A DNA stretch of 64,000 nucleotides from an uncultured Sphingomonas sp. (lineage in GTDB: Bacteria > Pseudomonadota > Alphaproteobacteria > Sphingomonadales > Sphingomonadaceae), in assembly GCA_913776255.1 (NCBI GenBank), contig CAJYLV010000009.1:1-64000 (forward strand), given 5' to 3'. The translations under genes and the position numbers were made by a program. The notes under the pieces were generated by a model. That model was given only the letters and a program-made list of their open reading frames with translations. It was not told the DNA's origin and searched no databases. Shown here one piece after another: positions 59,790 through 64,000 of this stretch. Position 1 is the stretch's first letter. Every line of letters starts with the position of its first letter.

Positions 59790-60898
59790 GCGGGTTCGTC
59801 CCCGCGCCGCTGGCGGTGCTGCCGTGGCGGATCCTGCTGCTGGTGACCGCGATCGGCGGGTTCGGGCTCGTCGTGCTCTATTCCGCCGCCGGGGGCAGCC
59901 TGCGCCCGTGGGTGATGCCGCAGGGGCTGCGCTTCGCGGTGTTCATGGTCGGCGCGGTGGCGCTGTCGCGCGTGCCGCTCGACTGGTGGAAGAAATCCGC
60001 CTTCTACATCTATGGCATCTTCCTGATCCTGCTGGTGCTCGTCGAGCTGCTGGGCGCGGTGCGCGGCGGCAGCCAGCGTTGGCTGGGCTTCGGCCCGCTG
60101 CGCATCCAGCCGTCGGAGACGATGAAGCTGGCGATCGTGCTGGCGCTGGCGCGCTTCTACGACCTGCTGCCCGCCGCCGAGACGCGTCGCTTCCAGGCGA
60201 TCTGGCCGGCGGCGATGCTGATCGGGATGCCGGCGCTGATCGTCATGGCGCAGCCCGATCTCGGCACCGGGCTGATGATCTGCGCAGGCGGCGCGACGGT
60301 GATGTTCCTGTCCGGGGTTCCGCTGCGGCTGTTCGTCGGCGGCGCGCTGGCCGCCGCGACCGCGATCCCGCTCGCTTTTAACTATGTGCTCCACGATTAT
60401 CAGCGCCACCGCATCCTGATCTTCATGGACCCGGAGAGCGACCCGCTCGGCACCGGCTATCACATCAGCCAGTCGAAGATCGCGATCGGCTCGGGCGGGC
60501 TGTTCGGCAAGGGCTTCCTGCAGGGCACGCAGAGCCATCTCGACTATCTGCCCGAGGGGCACACCGACTTCGTCTTCGCGACGATGGCCGAGGAATGGGG
60601 CCTGGCGGGGGGCGCGTTCCTCATAATCGCCTTCCTGCTCGTGATTCGCTGGGGCGTGAACGTCAGCGTGCGCGCCGAGGATCGCTTCGCCAAGCTCGCC
60701 GCGGCCGGTCTGGCGACGACGATCTTCTTCTACATGGCAATCAACCTGATGATGGTGATGGGTCTGGCACCGGTGGTCGGTATCCCCTTGCCATTGGTCA
60801 GTTTTGGCGGCTCGGCGCAGATGACGGTGCTGATCTCGATCGGCATCCTGATGGGCATCGACCGCTCGATCGCGACGCGTCAGCCGACGCGCTGGTGA
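59786..60898 (+). CDS. rodA: Peptidoglycan glycosyltransferase RodA
   Basis: SEDS-family polymerase of 370 residues with about ten helices. Family marks are GSQRWLGFGPLRIQPSETMK, AQPDLGTGLM, HRILIFMDPESDPLGTGYH, GSGGLFGKGFLQGTQSHLDYLPEGHTDF-type loops and GIPLPLVSFGGS. It polymerises glycan strands with PBP2. The start overlaps the mrdA stop (ATGA). It ends the operon; tRNA-Lys follows 100 nt later. Confidence 0.97.
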   Translation: MSGFVPAPLAVLPWRILLLVTAIGGFGLVVLYSAAGGSLRPWVMPQGLRFAVFMVGAVALSRVPLDWWKKSAFYIYGIFLILLVLVELLGAVRGGSQRWLGFGPLRIQPSETMKLAIVLALARFYDLLPAAETRRFQAIWPAAMLIGMPALIVMAQPDLGTGLMICAGGATVMFLSGVPLRLFVGGALAAATAIPLAFNYVLHDYQRHRILIFMDPESDPLGTGYHISQSKIAIGSGGLFGKGFLQGTQSHLDYLPEGHTDFVFATMAEEWGLAGGAFLIIAFLLVIRWGVNVSVRAEDRFAKLAAAGLATTIFFYMAINLMMVMGLAPVVGIPLPLVSFGGSAQMTVLISIGILMGIDRSIATRQPTRW

Positions 60899-60998
60899 AA
60901 AAAGTCAAAAAAGGGGTTTGCGAATCCCGGAAGCGCTGTTAGAGGCGCGCTTCCCGATCGCGGGGCGGTTCTTCGGAAACGCTTCTCCCACGGTCACT

Positions 60999-61074
<76 letters not shown>

Positions 61075-61082
61075 GTTTCTCC

Positions 61083-61112
61083 AACGGCCTCGCGAGCAAT
61101 CGCGGGGCCGTT
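61083..61112 (+). terminator. Stem-loop after tRNA-Lys
   Basis: AACGGCC and CGCG pair with CGCG and GGCCGTT with two bulges around AGCAAT, starting 9 nt past the tRNA. Only a weak T-rich run follows (GTGCTTCT). Confidence 0.5.
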
Positions 61113-61210
61113 GTGCTTCTGAGCGGTGCCGCTCCGGAGATGACGACCGTCCGCTCCCCGCGCCGCGTGACCCGACAGCAGAAAGACGGCGCGACCGCCC
61201 TTGCTCAGCG

Positions 61211-61230
61211 TTGAGGCGCACACGCCTCAA
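61211..61230. promoter_or_regulatory. Perfect 8-bp palindrome in the 398-bp gap before the receptor
   Basis: TTGAGGCG-CACA-CGCCTCAA forms a perfect stem with a 4-nt loop and no T run. From 61231 to 61472 I find no gene; it presumably holds the promoter and leader of the receptor. Nothing else stood out. Confidence 0.45.
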
Positions 61231-61472
61231 CCGCACCCGAAAACCTTTTCGTAGGAGCAAACAGGGCAGCATCCTCGCCCCAAGGCCGTCCCGAAAACGT
61301 AGCGTCACCCGCCGCATGAGCCCTTCATCTCCCTCTCATCTCAGGCATTTGTCCCAGCATTGACGATGAAGACGCTTGCCAATTCCCCCGAGCCTGCTAC
61401 GCGATTGTAGGAGTAATGATCGGCGCCAGATCGATCATCTCGACACCGCCACGACCAAAGGGGAGGATCACC

Positions 61473-64000
61473 ATGGCACCCAAGCTGCTTTTCCTGGCAT
61501 CGGTTTCGGCCGCATCGCTGCTCGCCGCCGCGCCGGCCGTCGCGCAGAGCGAGGCCGGCGCCGCCGTCGCGTCATCCGGCACCGCGCAGGCGATCGACGG
61601 CACCCAGCCGCCCGCCGCGCAGGAGCAGACGCCTGACGACGTCGTCGTCACCGGCGTCCGCGCCTCGATCGTCGGCGCGCTCAACCGCCGCCGCGAATCG
61701 ACGCAGATCGTCGACTCGGTCGTCGCCGAGGACGTCGGCAAATTGCCCGACAACAACGTCGTCGAGGCGTTGCAGCGCGTCACCGGCGTGCAGGTCACCG
61801 ACCGCGGCCAGGGCGAAGCGGCGGGCATCCAGATCCGCGGCCTCCCCGACGCGCTGACCACGCTCAACGGCCGCAACATCTTCACCGCCGCCGGCCAGTC
61901 CTTCGCGTTGCAGGACATCTCGGCCAACCTCATCAAGCGCGTCGACATCTTCAAGACGCGCGCCGCCGACCAGATCGAGACCGGCCTCGCCGGTCAGGTC
62001 GACGTCGTGACGCGCCGCCCGTTCGATTTCGACGGCTTCGCGATCTCGGCGCTGGCGCGCGGCATCTATGATCAGGAAGCCGACACGTTCAATCCGAACG
62101 GCGCGCTGCTGGTCAGCGACCGCTGGGAAACCGGGATTGGCGACATCGGCGTGCTGGTCAACGGCAGCTACACGCGCTCCAAGTTCCGCACGATGGCGAC
62201 CACCGCGGGTGCGTTCGTACCGTTCGCGACGCTCAACCCGCCGGCCGGCAGCGGGCTGACCGGCTTCCAGCGCATCTTCCCCGCGGCGACCGATCCGCTC
62301 ACCGGGCAGTTCATCAACGCGCCCGGGCTCGGCAACTGGCAGGTCGGCACGGAAACGGGGCTGGCGACGACGCCGGGCTCGACGATCAACGTCAACGGCG
62401 TCGACACGCCTTATTATCTGTCGCGCGACGCCGTGTTCAGCTCGGACCTGTACGGCAAGCGGGAACGGCCGTCGGTCAACGTCGCGCTGCAATGGGCACC
62501 GAACAGCAGCTCGGTGTACACCGCCGAAGCCTATTACGCCGGCTTCCGTGGCGAGACCTTCAACAGCCTCCAGTTCAGCTTCGTCGACTTCTGGGCCAAC
62601 CCGGTCGCACCCGAGATCTACGACGGCACCAACATCGTCAAATCGCGTGTCGCCAACAGCGTCTATGGCTTCAACAGCGCCGATTATGCGCGCAGCCAGA
62701 CCGACAGCTTCGTCTATGCGCTGAACGGCAAGTGGGATGTCGGCGAGCATGGCGGGATCGTCGCCGACGTCGCCTATCAGACCAGCACCAACAAGACCGC
62801 CTTCTTCGCGATGCGCACCGATCGCGTCGCGAACCAGATCACCACCGACTTCAACGCCGGTGGCGGCATCCCGTCCTACCATTTCGACAATGACGCGTTG
62901 CTCGCCGATCCGAGCGTGTGGAACGTCGCGCAATTGTACGACAATGCCGGCCGCGACAAGGGCAGCGCGATCACCGGGACGCTCGACGGCTTCTATCGCT
63001 GGGACACCGGCTTCCTCCGCCAGATCAAGGCCGGCTTCCGCTTCGACAATCGTCGTGCCTCCAGCGAGATCCGCACCGCCGATGCCGCCTCGCTCAATCG
63101 TCCGCTCTCCAGCCTGCCGGCGGGGGCGACCTTCACCAATTCGGACTTCTTCGAAGGCCGCGGTGACGTGCCGACCAGCTGGGTCTCGGCGAACGGCTAT
63201 TACAATTACGCCAACGCCGACCAGATCCGCGGACTCTACGGGCTGAAGACCTCGGACCAGCTTACGCTGACCAAGGTGTTCGACGTCGATGAGACGACGC
63301 TCGCCGCCTATCTGCAGGCCGATGCGCAGATCACGATCTTCGGGCGCCCGCTCGACTTGCAGGGCGGGTTCCGCTCGGTCACCGTCGATACCGACGCGAC
63401 CTTCCGCGATCGCTTCAACAACGGCGCGATCTCGCGGGCCTCACCGGGGTCGGCGCGCTTCCTGCCGAGCTTCACCGCCCGTTACGCGATCACGCCCGCG
63501 ATCCGCGCGCGCTTCAACTATGGCGAGACGTTGCGCCGCCCGAACTTCGGCGACATCAACCCGAACTTCAACCTGACCGGCGACCTCACCAACGTCGGCT
63601 ACGGCAGCGGAACGGCCGGCACCGCCGGGCTGAAGCCGACCACGTCCAAGAACTACGACGTCGCGCTGGAATGGTATTTCGAGCGCAACAGCGCGATCAC
63701 CGTCACCGGCTTCCGCCGCGCCATCGAGGGGCTGGTCGTGCCGGTCAGCCAGCTCGAATTCATCCCCAACAACGGCATCGTCGCGGGTGCGACGAACAAT
63801 TTCGTCATCAGCCGCCCCGCCAACGCCTCGAACGGCGTGCTGAAGGGGATCGAGGTCGGGCTCACCTATTTCCCGACCTATCTCCCGTCGGTGCTCAACG
63901 GCCTCGGCTTCCAGGGCAGCCTGACGGTGCTCGACTCCGACCAGAACGTGCCGATCTACAACAATTCGGGGCAGCAGGTCGGCGAGCAGCGCTCGGGCTT
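61473..64000 (+). CDS. TonB-dependent receptor, carbohydrate-type (3' truncated)
   Basis: Outer-membrane receptor, open to the end of the window (842 complete codons). Signal peptide: LLFLASVSAASLLAAAPAVAQ. A Gln/Pro/Ala linker leads to the TonB box (DDVVVTGVRAS) and a plug with ESTQIVDSVVAEDVGKLPDN, VVEALQRVTGVQVTDRG and IQIRGLPDALTTLNG, characteristic of the large sphingomonad and Caulobacter receptor group often tied to oligosaccharide uptake. Barrel strands run on past the window. ATG 61473 follows GGGGAGG. The ligand would best be judged from downstream genes, which are not in view. Confidence 0.94.
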   Translation, partial: MAPKLLFLASVSAASLLAAAPAVAQSEAGAAVASSGTAQAIDGTQPPAAQEQTPDDVVVTGVRASIVGALNRRRESTQIVDSVVAEDVGKLPDNNVVEALQRVTGVQVTDRGQGEAAGIQIRGLPDALTTLNGRNIFTAAGQSFALQDISANLIKRVDIFKTRAADQIETGLAGQVDVVTRRPFDFDGFAISALARGIYDQEADTFNPNGALLVSDRWETGIGDIGVLVNGSYTRSKFRTMATTAGAFVPFATLNPPAGSGLTGFQRIFPAATDPLTGQFINAPGLGNWQVGTETGLATTPGSTINVNGVDTPYYLSRDAVFSSDLYGKRERPSVNVALQWAPNSSSVYTAEAYYAGFRGETFNSLQFSFVDFWANPVAPEIYDGTNIVKSRVANSVYGFNSADYARSQTDSFVYALNGKWDVGEHGGIVADVAYQTSTNKTAFFAMRTDRVANQITTDFNAGGGIPSYHFDNDALLADPSVWNVAQLYDNAGRDKGSAITGTLDGFYRWDTGFLRQIKAGFRFDNRRASSEIRTADAASLNRPLSSLPAGATFTNSDFFEGRGDVPTSWVSANGYYNYANADQIRGLYGLKTSDQLTLTKVFDVDETTLAAYLQADAQITIFGRPLDLQGGFRSVTVDTDATFRDRFNNGAISRASPGSARFLPSFTARYAITPAIRARFNYGETLRRPNFGDINPNFNLTGDLTNVGYGSGTAGTAGLKPTTSKNYDVALEWYFERNSAITVTGFRRAIEGLVVPVSQLEFIPNNGIVAGATNNFVISRPANASNGVLKGIEVGLTYFPTYLPSVLNGLGFQGSLTVLDSDQNVPIYNNSGQQVGEQRSG

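Overview
The window is a GC-rich chromosomal segment of an alphaproteobacterium, most likely a Sphingomonas-type sphingomonad. The evidence is three TonB-dependent receptors, an exact EcfG-type stress promoter, an mreB-mreC-mreD-mrdA-rodA operon, an infA/Maf/RNase G-like/yacG/tRNA-Phe block, and several families of intergenic inverted repeats typical of these genomes. Codon use looks uniform. No transposase, integrase, phage gene or CRISPR array was seen, so this reads as core plus lineage-specific chromosome rather than an island.

Layout. 0-5.5 kb: the 3' end of metH, a three-gene two-component operon (CHASE3 kinase, response regulator, receiver-HWE kinase) and an ExoX-like exonuclease. 5.5-14.7 kb: a prion-like low-complexity DUF2171 protein, tRNA-Ala, a NUDIX/extensin-peptidase/barstar group, an EcfG-controlled small protein, a transglutaminase, a BI-1 protein, thpR, an MFS carrier and sodC. 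14.8-17.6 kb: a divergent inositol locus (CDP-alcohol phosphotransferase, inositol-phosphate synthase, sugar-phosphate-type nucleotidyltransferase) that could make and use CDP-inositol. 17.7-26.4 kb: small proteins, a saccharopine-dehydrogenase-like reductase, a hybrid kinase with an N-terminal ParD-like domain, an M61 peptidase, an SDR and a lone receiver. 26.8-33.6 kb: infA to tRNA-Phe, a HAD-UbiA prenyltransferase with a partner membrane protein, and a PQQ-type sugar dehydrogenase.

33.7-51.5 kb holds outer-membrane and surface genes: a TonB receptor; four exported DUF11-type proteins ending in a 1647-residue protein with a probable beta-barrel; a RR/hybrid-kinase/LuxR-RR operon with a divergent HPt-like protein; a spore-coat-U/DUF11-like fusion; and a second TonB receptor with a Fur-like box on its start codon. 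I regard the four-gene DUF11 cluster, with its neighbouring phosphorelay and spore-coat-U protein, as the best candidate for an undescribed system. 51.5-64 kb: a soluble MCP-like receptor, mutL carrying a captured repeat in its linker, the rod-shape operon, tRNA-Lys and a TonB receptor cut by the window end.

All functional assignments come from reading motifs and translated sequence; no database search was run.
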